DNA from: Candidatus Equimonas faecalis
GTDB taxonomy: Bacteria > Bacteroidota > Bacteroidia > Bacteroidales > Bacteroidaceae
Assembly: GCA_018066245.1 (NCBI GenBank)
Contig: JAGHRT010000015.1
Location: 25,878-89,877, forward strand
Length of the DNA: 64,000 nucleotides
Direction of reading: 5' to 3'
Shown in pieces: positions 1 to 9,335 of this stretch; the stretch's first letter is position 1, and each line of letters opens with the position of its first letter. The notes under the pieces are model-generated. The model did no database searches. It saw nothing but the letters and a program-made list of their open reading frames with translations, and was not told where the DNA came from. The position numbers and the translations under genes are program-made.

Positions 1-3000
1 ATCGTGCCGGGTTCCTACACCCTCACGGCAAAGGTGAACCCGTCGGGCACCATCACCGAACTCCAGCTCCTCAACAATGAGGCTGCGCAGACCATCAGCG
101 TGACATCATCCTACGACTTCACCGTGCAACCCGATGCAGCCCGCTACAAAGCCGGCGACACCGTTCATCTCTCCGGTACGGTACAGACGAAGGGTGGACA
201 ACCCGCCGCCGGCATCGCCGTGGAGCCCTATGTTATCTATGCCGGGTCGCGCACTCCGCTGACGGCAACCTCCGACGACGAGGGACACTACACCGCCGAC
301 TTCGTTATTCCCGAAGGAATGGCGGGTACTTTCACATACGGCGTCTGCAACCCTGACGAGAAACTCTTCACGGAGAAGGGCACCTTCAAGGTGTATGGCT
401 TCACCCGCGCTACCTATGACTACCTCACGCATAAGGTGTTCGTAGGTGAGCCCTACGCTGGCACTGTCAGCCTGAAAAACCTCTCCGACCTGCCCCTTCA
501 CAACATTCGCGCCACCTACGACGCCACGGAGGGATACACCCTCGTGGTGAATGAGATACCTCTCCTTGAAGGTAACGCCACTGTAGAACTTCCCTACGCC
601 ATCCTGGCATCACAGACCTCGAAGACCCCCGACTGGGACCGTATCAAGATACACCTCTCCTGCGACGAGGGCGCTACGCTCGACCTCATTACTTATAATT
701 ACGCGCAGACGCATACGCCGACTCTCGTGGTGGGCACTAACAGCATCAACACTTCCGTGACGAAAGGCAAGACGCGCCTCGTGCCGCTCACCCTCACCAA
801 TACGGGTCTGGGCGAGACGGGCAAAATTTCCGTGCTGCTCCCCTCCGGTATGGGACGCTTCGTCACTCTTGCCACGCCCGCCGAGATGCCCAGTCTCGCC
901 ACGGGCGACAGTGCCACCGTTATGCTCCGCTTCGACGGCACGGGCTACGATGTGAACCTCATCCAGAAGGGCAGCATCGCCATCAACTGTGAGAAAGGCA
1001 ACGGCAAGGCTGTCTATTTCAATGTGAAGGTGGTCAGCGAGGACAAGGGTAATCTCCTCGTGCGTGTGGCCGACGAAGCCACGCAGTATGGCGACAAGGA
1101 CGGCAACCGCCCCTATGTCAGCGGTGCGACGGTGAAACTCACCGACTACAACACCGGTGCCGTAGTGGCCACCGACGTGACGGGTGCCGACGGCAGCCTG
1201 CTTCTTGAAAATATCGCCGAGGGCTACTACCACCTCAATGTGTCGGCACCCAAACACGACACCTACGACCAGAACGTCCTCATCTCGCCGGGCGAGACGA
1301 CGGACCTCACGGCCTACATTTCGTATCAGGCCATCAGCGTGAAGTGGGATGTGGTGGAGACGGAAATTGACGACGAATATGAGATTGTCACCTCCCTCAC
1401 CTATGAGACGCAGGTGCCTGTGCCGGTGGTGGAAATCACGGCGCCGGACACCCTTCTATTAGAAAACATAGAGCGGGGCAAGAGTACGCTGATGAACGCC
1501 GTGCTGCGCAATCGCGGCCTTATCACGGCGGAGGATGTGAAGTTTACCGTGCCGGAGGCCAAGGGCTTCGTGTTCCGTCCCCTCGTGCCGGTCAGTGGAT
1601 TTGAACTGGCTCCCGAACAGAGTTATGTTATCCCCATACTGGTTTATCACGAAGAAGACGACTTCTTCAACGATGCCGAGGCGCGCCGTCAGGTGAAGCG
1701 CAAGGCGGACAAGCCTAACTGTAACGGTAAGTTTGGCGGCGAGTATAAGTGGCCCTGCGGCCCCGACAGTAAGTTTGCCTGGCTGGAGAAACCCATCCAG
1801 TGGGCCACCGACATTAAGTGTGCCAAGGGCGGTGAAAAAGCCAAGACGGGCCCCGGCCACAACACTCCGCTGGGCGACCCCAATTCGGCGGGCGGACTGG
1901 GCCTCCTCCACATCGGCCCCGGTGGCGACGCCGTGTTTGCCGCTATGGTGGAGTTCCTCTGCCGTATGTGCGACTGCTTCTGCGTTGACCCCGTCTCCGA
2001 CCTTAAGGACGGCCACAAGACGCTCAACGGCTGCGGCGGTTCCAGCGGTCCGAGAGGAGCCTTCAATGTTGCAAACTATGTTGTGACCGGCGACCGCTCT
2101 TCGCTGCAACCTTTCAAGGACTGCGCCGCCGGTGCCGCCAAGTTCGCGGCCGGAAAACTCCCCGTGCACCTCGACTGCCTCATCAATCCCTTCATCGACG
2201 AAATGAGCAAGGCGCCCCGCCGCAAGGCGCAAAGCAAAATGCCCGACCTGCTGGAGAGCGCCGGAGAAAAAGAGGTGCTGTACCTCTACCATTGGGCTTT
2301 GTTCTACGACTATCTGAAAGAAATGACCGATGCCCCCGTGGCCTGCGACACGCTGGCCAATATCGATGAGTTCGTCATGGCCCTCGAGGACGTGGAGCGC
2401 ATCGTTGAGCCTATGTGGGAGGACGGCTCTCTCCACGATTTCGACTTGACCTCCATCCCCAATGCGGTACAAGGAAACTACACCACCTCCGACGGTATTG
2501 GCCTCTATCTCGCCTCCCTTATGCCGCAGGGACAGACTATACTTTACGACTTCGACCTGCGCCGCTATGTGGAGCGCCTCCGTAACACCTGGGACCTGCA
2601 AGCCGGTCGTGAAGTAACCTCCGACAACCACATCGACTTCCGCGTGATAGAGAAACTGGCCGCCCGTCAGGACTCTTGCGTGGCCAAAATGGTGGCCTAC
2701 GGCTATCCTACGATGAACGATGTGCTCAACGGGGCGCAGAAGGACTGGCTGGAATACCACGAGAACGCCTCGAAAAACACCTGTGCCACCGTGAAACTGG
2801 AAATCAAGCAGAAACTTGTCCTCACCCGTCAGGCTTTCCGTGGCACCCTTACCGTGGACAACGGCTCCGGCACGAAACTCACCGACATAGACCTCAGCGT
2901 GGATGCCATCAACCAGGCAACCCTCGCCGTGGCCACCGCCCACGAGATGCAAATCAATGTGGAGAGCATCGAAGGCTTCGCGGGCGACAAGGACGGCAAG

Positions 3001-5598
3001 TGGTCGCTGGAACCCGGACAGACGGGCGTGGCCACCATACTCTTCATCCCCACGAAATATGCCGCCCCCGACACGCTGACGACATACAGTTTCGGCGGCA
3101 CGCTGGCCTTCAACGACGGCACCACCGTGCAGAGCCGCGCCCTCTATCCCGTCAGCCTGCAAGTGAAACCCTCGCCCGAACTGGACCTCACCTACTTCAT
3201 GCAGCGCGATATCTATGGCGACAACCCGCTGACAGAGGATGTTATCGAACCTGTCGTTCCCGCCGAGTTCTCCGTGCTCATCCACAACAAGGGCCGCGGC
3301 GACGCTACCAATGTGCGTATGCTCACGCAGCAGCCCGAAATCGTGGACAACGAGAAGGGCCTGATGGCTGACTTCGCCATCGTAAGTTCCTCTCTCAACG
3401 GCGGCGAGAAGGCTATGGCCCTCGACAGCGAGATTGCCACGCAGTTCGGCGACATACCCGCCGGCACCTGCTCCTACGCCACCTGGGACCTCACCTGCTC
3501 GCTCCTCGGCCACTTCACCGACTACGATGTCTCCTACACCCATCTGACATCCTACGGTAATCCCGACCTCTCGCTCCTCGACAAAGTCACCATCCACGAA
3601 CTCATCCACAGCGTCAATGCCCGCGTAGGCGACCAGACCTACCGTGCCTGGGTTACCAACGACTTCGCCGACGGTCACGATGAGCCCGACCATATCTATC
3701 TCGCCAACGGCACCGACGAGGACCTCGTCACCCTCACCAATGTCACGGAGGTGGAGCCGCTGGGTAACTATCAGTACCGCATCAGCGTCACGGTGCCCCA
3801 GAAGGAGTGGTTCTACACCAACGTCAGCAACCCCGGCGGAGGATACTCCAAGATTCTCTACCTTAAAAACGAGGACACCGGCGAGGAACTCGACCCTGCC
3901 AACTTCTGGACCACCGACTACACGATGCAGGACGGCTTCGACCCGCTGAAAGACTACCGTCTGCACCTCGCCGACCTCTCTTCGGGCCCCGGCACACGCC
4001 ACTATATCGTGGAGTTTGAGCCTATGCCCGAAGTACGCCTCAATGTCGTCAGCATAGAGACCGTGCCCGACGACGAAGACATCGCCGAGGCACCTATCGA
4101 CGAACTCACCGTGACCTTCAACAAGGACATCGACCACACCACCTTCACCCGCGCCGACATCGTCCTGCGCTATGAAGGCGAGATTAAGGACATCGAACTG
4201 CCCATCACGCGCCTCAATGGCACCAGCCAGCGTGTGTTCAAGATTGACACCAGCAGCCTCACCACCAACGGCTACTATGCCCTTCAGGTGAAGACCGACA
4301 GCATCACCGACCTCGAAGGCTTCCTCGGAGCCGAGGGCAGGCAGGTGCGCTGGATGCTTTTCAAGGACGGCCTCGTACACTACAATATCGATGTCTATCC
4401 CAGCACCGACTACGGGCACATACAGACTTCCACCAACTTTACCGGTGGCGACCTGTCCTACGGTTCGCAGATTTCCTTCCACGCCGTCCCCACGACCGGC
4501 CACCGCTTCGTACAGTATAACTCCTGCACCTGCTACGCCGGCAACTCGGCTTGGCGCGTTCGCCGCCGCGACAAGGCCGCAGAATCTGACGACGAGATCG
4601 TCGTTCTCGGTACTGACCCCGACATCACTCTCGAAATGAACCAGGTACGCTACCTCCGCGCCGTATTCGAGCCCATCCCTTACAGCGTCACCGTCAGCTG
4701 TCCCGCCGAGCAAGGCACCCTCGCCACGCCCAGCGGCATTTACGACTACGGCACCGTGCTCACCCTCGATGCCCGTCCCGCTTCGGCTGACTACGAACTG
4801 CTGGGCTACAACGTCAACGGCACCTTCGTGCCCGCCACCGAGCCTTACGCCCTCACCGTGGAAGGCAATACAACGGTGGAGCCCGTCTTCAAGAATCTGG
4901 CCCCCGTCAATGTCCTGCTCAACGAGAGCGTGAACTGGACCGGCGAGGCCGTGGAACGAGCCAACGTGAACTTCTATCGTTCCTTCCGCAAAGGCACGTG
5001 GAACTCCGTCTGCCTCCCCTGCGCCGTGTCCGATATTGATGCCGCCTTCGGCTCCGGCACGCAGGTGGTGCGCCTCACCGGTATCGTAGGCACCGTGGCA
5101 CAGTTCTCCCCCGTTACCGAGATGGAGGCCAACGTGCCCTACCTCATCAAGCCCGGCGCCCTGAATGCCGCCTACTATGCCGACGGAGGACTCTTCACGC
5201 AGCTCTATGACCTTGGCCTCACCGCTACCGAAGAACCTGTCAGCGAAGAACCCACCGACACCCACGGCGACATATCCTACATAGGCACCTACACCGTGCA
5301 TCCCATCGACAAGGACGCCGGCAACTACTACATCAGTTCCGACCTCTTCTACTATGTCGATGCTGCCGCCAGCGTCAATACCGGTCGCTATCGCGGCTAC
5401 TTCCACGTGGATGACGCCTCCGCCTCGCGCCTCTTCCTCGGCATCGGCACCGAGGGCATCGTGCGGCCGCGCCAGTGGGCCAACACCTCCGGCGTCTTCC
5501 GTCTCGACGGCGTACTCGTCCGTCCTGCCGGCACCTCGCTCGAAGGCCTTGAGTCCGGCCTCTACATCATCGACGGCCACAAAGTGCAAGTGCGATAA
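1..5598 (+). CDS. Giant multidomain surface/secreted protein, 5' end cut by the window
   Basis: The reading frame is open from base 1, so the true start and signal peptide lie upstream; 1865 codons are visible. The protein looks like a chain of extracellular beta-sandwich modules: CARDB/Ig-like repeats at the N-terminal side, a carboxypeptidase-regulatory-like module at about residues 350-440, a Cys-rich segment at about 560-720 containing CRMCDCFC, further Ig-like modules, an SbsA-like Ig module near 1360-1440 (LTVTFNKDID), InlB-B-type repeats near 1460-1640, and a short tail ending GLYIIDGHKVQVR. That tail resembles the C-terminal signals of Prevotella type IX cargo proteins. The function is unknown; adhesion or a role as a cell-surface scaffold is inference. 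No catalytic motif was recognised. A hairpin at 5613-5656 follows the stop. Confidence 0.85.
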   Translation: MVPGSYTLTAKVNPSGTITELQLLNNEAAQTISVTSSYDFTVQPDAARYKAGDTVHLSGTVQTKGGQPAAGIAVEPYVIYAGSRTPLTATSDDEGHYTADFVIPEGMAGTFTYGVCNPDEKLFTEKGTFKVYGFTRATYDYLTHKVFVGEPYAGTVSLKNLSDLPLHNIRATYDATEGYTLVVNEIPLLEGNATVELPYAILASQTSKTPDWDRIKIHLSCDEGATLDLITYNYAQTHTPTLVVGTNSINTSVTKGKTRLVPLTLTNTGLGETGKISVLLPSGMGRFVTLATPAEMPSLATGDSATVMLRFDGTGYDVNLIQKGSIAINCEKGNGKAVYFNVKVVSEDKGNLLVRVADEATQYGDKDGNRPYVSGATVKLTDYNTGAVVATDVTGADGSLLLENIAEGYYHLNVSAPKHDTYDQNVLISPGETTDLTAYISYQAISVKWDVVETEIDDEYEIVTSLTYETQVPVPVVEITAPDTLLLENIERGKSTLMNAVLRNRGLITAEDVKFTVPEAKGFVFRPLVPVSGFELAPEQSYVIPILVYHEEDDFFNDAEARRQVKRKADKPNCNGKFGGEYKWPCGPDSKFAWLEKPIQWATDIKCAKGGEKAKTGPGHNTPLGDPNSAGGLGLLHIGPGGDAVFAAMVEFLCRMCDCFCVDPVSDLKDGHKTLNGCGGSSGPRGAFNVANYVVTGDRSSLQPFKDCAAGAAKFAAGKLPVHLDCLINPFIDEMSKAPRRKAQSKMPDLLESAGEKEVLYLYHWALFYDYLKEMTDAPVACDTLANIDEFVMALEDVERIVEPMWEDGSLHDFDLTSIPNAVQGNYTTSDGIGLYLASLMPQGQTILYDFDLRRYVERLRNTWDLQAGREVTSDNHIDFRVIEKLAARQDSCVAKMVAYGYPTMNDVLNGAQKDWLEYHENASKNTCATVKLEIKQKLVLTRQAFRGTLTVDNGSGTKLTDIDLSVDAINQATLAVATAHEMQINVESIEGFAGDKDGKWSLEPGQTGVATILFIPTKYAAPDTLTTYSFGGTLAFNDGTTVQSRALYPVSLQVKPSPELDLTYFMQRDIYGDNPLTEDVIEPVVPAEFSVLIHNKGRGDATNVRMLTQQPEIVDNEKGLMADFAIVSSSLNGGEKAMALDSEIATQFGDIPAGTCSYATWDLTCSLLGHFTDYDVSYTHLTSYGNPDLSLLDKVTIHELIHSVNARVGDQTYRAWVTNDFADGHDEPDHIYLANGTDEDLVTLTNVTEVEPLGNYQYRISVTVPQKEWFYTNVSNPGGGYSKILYLKNEDTGEELDPANFWTTDYTMQDGFDPLKDYRLHLADLSSGPGTRHYIVEFEPMPEVRLNVVSIETVPDDEDIAEAPIDELTVTFNKDIDHTTFTRADIVLRYEGEIKDIELPITRLNGTSQRVFKIDTSSLTTNGYYALQVKTDSITDLEGFLGAEGRQVRWMLFKDGLVHYNIDVYPSTDYGHIQTSTNFTGGDLSYGSQISFHAVPTTGHRFVQYNSCTCYAGNSAWRVRRRDKAAESDDEIVVLGTDPDITLEMNQVRYLRAVFEPIPYSVTVSCPAEQGTLATPSGIYDYGTVLTLDARPASADYELLGYNVNGTFVPATEPYALTVEGNTTVEPVFKNLAPVNVLLNESVNWTGEAVERANVNFYRSFRKGTWNSVCLPCAVSDIDAAFGSGTQVVRLTGIVGTVAQFSPVTEMEANVPYLIKPGALNAAYYADGGLFTQLYDLGLTATEEPVSEEPTDTHGDISYIGTYTVHPIDKDAGNYYISSDLFYYVDAAASVNTGRYRGYFHVDDASASRLFLGIGTEGIVRPRQWANTSGVFRLDGVLVRPAGTSLEGLESGLYIIDGHKVQVR

Positions 5599-5612
5599 AT
5601 CCTTTTGTATCA

Positions 5613-5656
5613 GCAAAGCGCCTCGATCTTCACTACAGAAGTTCGGGGCGCTTTGC
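5613..5656. terminator. Hairpin after the surface-protein gene
   Basis: GCAAAGCGCC pairs with GGCGCTTTGC, and an inner CGA/TCG pair extends the stem. It starts 15 nt after the stop codon at 5598. No T-run follows, so this is a possible terminator or 3' mRNA-stabilising structure, not a canonical intrinsic terminator. Confidence 0.5.
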
Positions 5657-5834
5657 GATACGCTCGGCATGAGTATAATGCGAAGGGGGAGAGGCCGCTC
5701 TTTGAGCGGTGCTTTGCCATAAACGACTACAAACCTAAAGACTTACAGCCCAATGCAAGCGGTATTAGGCTTTGCCACTATTTGTCATTTTCTGCTACAC
5801 CCTCTACCCCCCTCTACCCCCCTGTGAGTCATCG

Positions 5835-5916
5835 TGCCACCTTGGTGGCATAAGCCTGTCACCTTGGCGACACGAGCCTGCCACCCTGGTAACACAAGTC
5901 TGCCACCAAGGTGGCA
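5835..5916. repeat. Four 16-bp palindromes with exact 22-bp period
   Basis: The units are TGCCACCTTGGTGGCA (5835), TGTCACCTTGGCGACA (5857), TGCCACCCTGGTAACA (5879) and TGCCACCAAGGTGGCA (5901), separated by 6-nt spacers TAAGCC, CGAGCC and CAAGTC. The first and last are near-perfect palindromes. Changes in unit 2 are mostly matched on both arms (TGTCnnnnnnnnGACA), as expected if dyad symmetry is selected. The frame is also open through the array, but the implied peptide has no known family. It could be an operator cluster or a structural DNA/RNA element. Confidence 0.8.
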
Positions 5917-6336
5917 CGACAACGCATTGGGGATTACCAAGACTTCAGCGCCTCGAAAACAAGGCGTTTATCCCGAACCGAAGTGCTTTTTGACGACCGC
6001 CGCAACGCGGCAATGGATACGTCATGGCTCGTCATCCTACTATGTGCGCGGCCACGCACCTACGGCGCCGCTCCCTACGGTCGCTCTGCCGCAGACTATA
6101 CTTCATCCCAATGCCAAGAGCAGACGCCATTATTCAAAATCCCTTCCAGCACGAGCGGCTTGCGATTAGTGCTCTCTTTCCATTTGAGCAATGAATTGTA
6201 AATACTTCTCTTCATAATTTGCTCTATTTCTAAATCCGCACGCAAAAGCACACAAAATAAAGCAATTACGCAAGCATTTTACACTTTTATTGGGGAATAT
6301 CGCGGCGAATCATAAGGAAGGAAAGTATAATGCAAC

Positions 6337-6374
6337 ACCAGCGGTATGCTCATGCAACGGGGCATACCGCTGGT
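6337..6374. terminator. Perfect 13-bp hairpin
   Basis: ACCAGCGGTATGC pairs perfectly with GCATACCGCTGGT around a 12-nt loop. No T-run follows on either strand, so terminator function is uncertain; an orphan repeat arm or an RNA structure is equally possible. Confidence 0.4.
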
Positions 6375-6561
6375 TTATTGGGAGGAAGATTACATTTTCC
6401 TGCGCCTATGGTCTCTTTTTTTTTCATAAAGCAATGCACCGAGGGCACAGTGCGCTCGACCGCTATCTCCGCAAGGTAGGCGCCCAGCGTCCCTCCTTCA
6501 CCGCCACAAGCAAGCCCTGTCCCTGGCCGGACGAAGTCAAGTAATCCATAAATGGAAAGTA

Positions 6562-6608
6562 ACACGAAAATTCCCCGAAGGCACTATCGCCTTTGGGGGA
6601 TTTCGTGT
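6562..6608 (-). terminator. Terminator-like hairpin downstream of the TerB/VWA operon
   Basis: ACACGAAA...CCCC.AAGGC pairs with GCCTT.GGGG...TTTCGTGT around ACTATC. It begins about 75 nt beyond the stop of the lipoprotein gene (ends at 6682, minus strand) and is the strongest stem before the next gene, so it plausibly ends the operon transcript. There is only a weak U-tract. Confidence 0.5.
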
Positions 6609-6681
6609 GAGCGGCATTGGCTCTATTACACGTTGTCTTCAAGTTTTCTTCAAACAAGTTGTGCGTATTTGGCAGGCAACG

Positions 6682-7539
6682 TTAGTTCAGGAAATTCTTG
6701 ATGATTGTTTCAGTATTATCTAAGTTGGCATCTGTTTCAGAGATGACCACATTCTTAACTCCCATGGCTTGGAACCAATCCGTCATTACCTGCACCATCT
6801 TGTCACGATGCTGGGGTTGATAAGGATTAACTTCCAGCACCAGCACTTCAAGATTGTCAAGAGGCACATCTGTACGCCGTGCGATTAAAGAGGATTGTGG
6901 ATTCTGTAATGTTTCCGGCAATATATAAGAATAGGCATTACCTTCTTTTATTTTGTTATTGGCCTGGAATATATACCCGTCGCTCAAAATAATTAAGATA
7001 TTGCGAGCATCTTTCTTCACACATTGAGCATCAACCTTCTTGCTTGAGAAAAAATCCCAGATGTCGCAGCCTATCCAATTTTTTGCATTTACCGTTTGGT
7101 CATATATGTGAGCAAGATTCTCTTGAAATTGAGATTTCAACCCTTCAACGGCCTTTCGCCTTTCAACACCTTTCAGCGCACCGACATCAACACTCAAACC
7201 TTTTGCCACAGTAGCAATAGAAGCACATGACGGGGTGGGATAAAAGAACACCTTTATCTTATTTTCACTCTTTAGTATCTGGGGGCCAAGAGTCGCAGTC
7301 TTGAAATAGTCGCAGACCATTCCCACGATTGCAGTATCACGATAGGTTTGATTGGGTTGCATATTGCGAACAAGCCTATCCGACAAGTCCAAGAATATAG
7401 AGATATTCAATGACGGATTTTCCGATTTCTCTTCATCTTTGACAGAGCCGTTCTTAGTATCTCCGCCACAGGACAAAAGGCTCCATGCTGCGACAAAAAG
7501 GACACCAATTCCTAAAACACTTAATATAGTTTTTTTCAT
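6682..7539 (-). CDS. VWA-like lipoprotein, third gene of the TerB operon
   Basis: This is a 285-residue protein with a signal sequence and lipobox (hydrophobic residues about 4-22, then LLSCGG), so it is predicted to be lipid-anchored in the envelope. The core looks like a von Willebrand A (Rossmann-like) fold: a first strand ISIFLDLSDRL, a Thr after it (QTYRDTAI), and later NILIILSDGYIF in the place of the second metal-site Asp. The MIDAS is imperfect (DLSDR instead of DxSxS), so metal binding is uncertain. The gene follows the membrane protein by 5 nt, implying co-transcription and probably a complex spanning the inner membrane and periplasm. Its base composition is clearly AT-richer than the flanks. 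Exact role unknown. Confidence 0.8.
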   Translation of the reverse strand: MKKTILSVLGIGVLFVAAWSLLSCGGDTKNGSVKDEEKSENPSLNISIFLDLSDRLVRNMQPNQTYRDTAIVGMVCDYFKTATLGPQILKSENKIKVFFYPTPSCASIATVAKGLSVDVGALKGVERRKAVEGLKSQFQENLAHIYDQTVNAKNWIGCDIWDFFSSKKVDAQCVKKDARNILIILSDGYIFQANNKIKEGNAYSYILPETLQNPQSSLIARRTDVPLDNLEVLVLEVNPYQPQHRDKMVQVMTDWFQAMGVKNVVISETDANLDNTETIIKNFLN

Positions 7540-7544
7540 AGTCG

Positions 7545-8765
7545 TTATTTTATTAAATTCTGAATTTCTGCATCAAATATACTCTTTGCTAAAGTTTGAT
7601 CTTGCTCAGACATTGATAGGACTGTCATCATCTTTACCCATCCTGCAAAGAAGTTATTCATTTCCGCACGAATCGCTGCATAATCAATAAAGGTCTCATG
7701 CCCGAGTTTTGACATCAGTTGAGAAACTTTATTCTTCAAACCTGCTATTGCTCCTTCCAACTTTTGTTTTTCCTCGCGCAATGCTTTCTTGTTTTCTTCT
7801 ATACTCAGGATGTCTCTATCAATTGCTTCCAAACGTGTCTTGCTCAAATCCAATTTATCATAAGCACTCATACACAAGTCAAAAACGATGCCCCAAATGA
7901 TATAAACGATGAAACCACAGAAAATCACGGCCCAGGTATTAGGATCACTAATGGCCATTGCCACAGAATACTCCTCGCCAACAGGTCTCGTGCCTATAAT
8001 CACTTCCATTGAGTGAAGTTGCTTGCCAATAAGATAAGCCAAAATGCAGTCAAACATCACTGTTACAAAAAGAATTCCTCCCATTTTAACAAATTTGGCA
8101 TAGCCTTTCTGCACAGAGAAGAAATGCAAGCAGAAACCCAACCCTAAAAAGATAATTGGAGCGCTCATCACAAAGCATAATTCTGTGATACCGTCGTTGT
8201 AAGCATTTGACAACGCATTCGAGTCAAACATTGAGTTCATCACAGAGGTTATATTCTCCGGATTTCTAAAAAATGCGGAGTAAAATGTGGAACTATAGAA
8301 CAAGAACAGGTAGAATGTCAGCGGAATAATAATGACAAGACCAATAATTAACTTTAGTTTCTCGTTTTTATTTACAAGGCTCTTGTTGTTCTCTATTTTA
8401 TCTTTTTCCGCCTTTAGCTCTTGAATCTTTCCCTTCGCTTCTTCTATTTCAGACTCTTTGTCACGCACTTTCCCTTCAAGATTCTTGATATTGTCATTCG
8501 TCTGCTCTATCTCTGTCTCTGTGTTTTTACGAGCAGCCTCCTGGAGTTCAACGTTCTGGGCCTGCTCGTTATACATGGCATTATACACTTTGTGCAAATA
8601 CGGAGGAAGTGCATGTAAACTTCCCTGCACGATGCCGCACATACGAACACCCCATTTCTCATAGGTTTCACCCTCACGCCTTGCTTCAGGGTTGTCAAGA
8701 ATGACAGGCTGTGCTGCCACAACCTCTGGCTCTTTGGATTTAAATAAATTCTTCAACTCAAACAT
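7545..8765 (-). CDS. Coiled-coil membrane protein with four TM segments, second gene of the TerB operon
   Basis: The protein has 406 residues. An N-terminal cytoplasmic-looking stretch is followed by a charged coiled coil (about residues 65-130, rich in E, K, N and I), then four hydrophobic segments (roughly 138-165, 195-220, 228-250 and 272-295), then a second coiled coil (about 305-355) and a C-terminal helical region. No enzyme motif was seen. Coiled coils on both sides of a membrane block suggest a scaffold or mechanosensitive/signal-transducing element, perhaps assembled with the TerB-like protein (12 nt upstream) and the lipoprotein (5 nt downstream). I do not recognise a named family. 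The composition is AT-rich like its operon partners, consistent with transfer as a unit. Confidence 0.8.
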   Translation of the reverse strand: MFELKNLFKSKEPEVVAAQPVILDNPEARREGETYEKWGVRMCGIVQGSLHALPPYLHKVYNAMYNEQAQNVELQEAARKNTETEIEQTNDNIKNLEGKVRDKESEIEEAKGKIQELKAEKDKIENNKSLVNKNEKLKLIIGLVIIIPLTFYLFLFYSSTFYSAFFRNPENITSVMNSMFDSNALSNAYNDGITELCFVMSAPIIFLGLGFCLHFFSVQKGYAKFVKMGGILFVTVMFDCILAYLIGKQLHSMEVIIGTRPVGEEYSVAMAISDPNTWAVIFCGFIVYIIWGIVFDLCMSAYDKLDLSKTRLEAIDRDILSIEENKKALREEKQKLEGAIAGLKNKVSQLMSKLGHETFIDYAAIRAEMNNFFAGWVKMMTVLSMSEQDQTLAKSIFDAEIQNLIK

Positions 8766-8777
8766 AGCTTTTATACA

Positions 8778-9173
8778 TTAAGCGTTAACAATTGCTGCGA
8801 TTGTATCTTTTTCACTCACATTCCCCTTTACTTGCTGAAGCATAAAATCTGCTATGCCTTCCGCATTTTCCTCTAAGAAACCAAGGCGCACGGCATACTT
8901 TATCAGCAGCGAACGCTCTGCCGGCTCAATTTCTCCGTCGGCCCAAGCTATCTCTGCCATTTCATACAAAATACTCACTCTGTCCTCCAATTTTGTTGGG
9001 GCTACGAATGATGTCCCCGAAGACACCACAGCGGCATTAATCTCCTCAGAAGCGAGACCGTAGTTTTCCCTACCGATACGATAGAGCACCTCCAACTCTT
9101 TCGCATCTACTACACCATCAGCCATTACCATACAATAGAGGCTGAGGAATCTGGATTTCAGTAATTCTTCCAT
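8778..9173 (-). CDS. TerB-like (tellurite-resistance fold) protein, first gene of the operon
   Basis: The protein has 131 residues and is all-helical in appearance. It carries the two TerB signature repeats: MADGVVDAKELEVLYRIG near residue 17 and IAWADGEIEPAERSLLIKYA near residue 75, each with the aDG.i...E acidic pattern that binds metal in TerB-family proteins. TerB domains are known from tellurite-resistance and phage/chemical stress systems, often beside VWA (TerY/TerF-like) proteins, which fits the VWA-like lipoprotein two genes on. It is predicted to be cytosolic. The ATG directly abuts the stop of an upstream small frame (TAAATG). A promoter about 270 nt upstream and a structured leader precede it. 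Confidence 0.85.
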   Translation of the reverse strand: MEELLKSRFLSLYCMVMADGVVDAKELEVLYRIGRENYGLASEEINAAVVSSGTSFVAPTKLEDRVSILYEMAEIAWADGEIEPAERSLLIKYAVRLGFLEENAEGIADFMLQQVKGNVSEKDTIAAIVNA

Positions 9174-9335
9174 TTACCTGAAACTTTGTGCTGTCCTTCC
9201 TGCGCCCAAGGACAAGTCAATAGATATGGAAAGCGTGGCGCCGACTATGCCACACCGTAAACTGGAGGTCCTAGGAAAACCTTTACACAAGGGGTAGAGA
9301 TAGCAGCCCACGCTATATGCGCAGGTAACCATCAT
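9174..9335 (-). CDS. Possible 53-residue leader ORF of the TerB operon
   Basis: The frame starts at a double ATG (9335) preceded by an unusually good purine-rich ribosome site (AAGAAGGAAGC). It runs 53 codons to a TAA touching the ATG of the TerB-like gene, so translation could be coupled. The peptide begins MMVTCAYSVGCYLYPLC and ends SLGAGRTAQSFR. It lies wholly inside the structured leader, so it may instead be a chance frame in an RNA element. Confidence 0.3.
   Translation of the reverse strand: MMVTCAYSVGCYLYPLCKGFPRTSSLRCGIVGATLSISIDLSLGAGRTAQSFR

Larger units (their letters stand above)
5599..6681. other. 1.08-kb intergenic region, no convincing gene
   Basis: The gap between the surface protein and the VWA-like lipoprotein holds a four-unit palindromic array (5835-5916), three hairpins (5613-5656, 6337-6374, 6562-6608) and AT-rich spacer. 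Short open frames occur (for example 6290-6544) but they show no recognisable domain and no good start context. The stretch 6430-6545 is GC-rich and may be decayed coding sequence; I could not identify it. Confidence 0.6.

Noticed and set aside
1459..5670. A 1403-codon open frame on the minus strand opposite the giant surface protein
   Set aside because: It is in register with GC-rich codons of the plus-strand gene, has low-complexity V/G/E/H-rich translation and no domain; a shadow frame.
6290..6544. Small plus-strand ORF of 84 codons
   Set aside because: No domain, no start context, and it contains a hairpin; probably decayed or non-coding.
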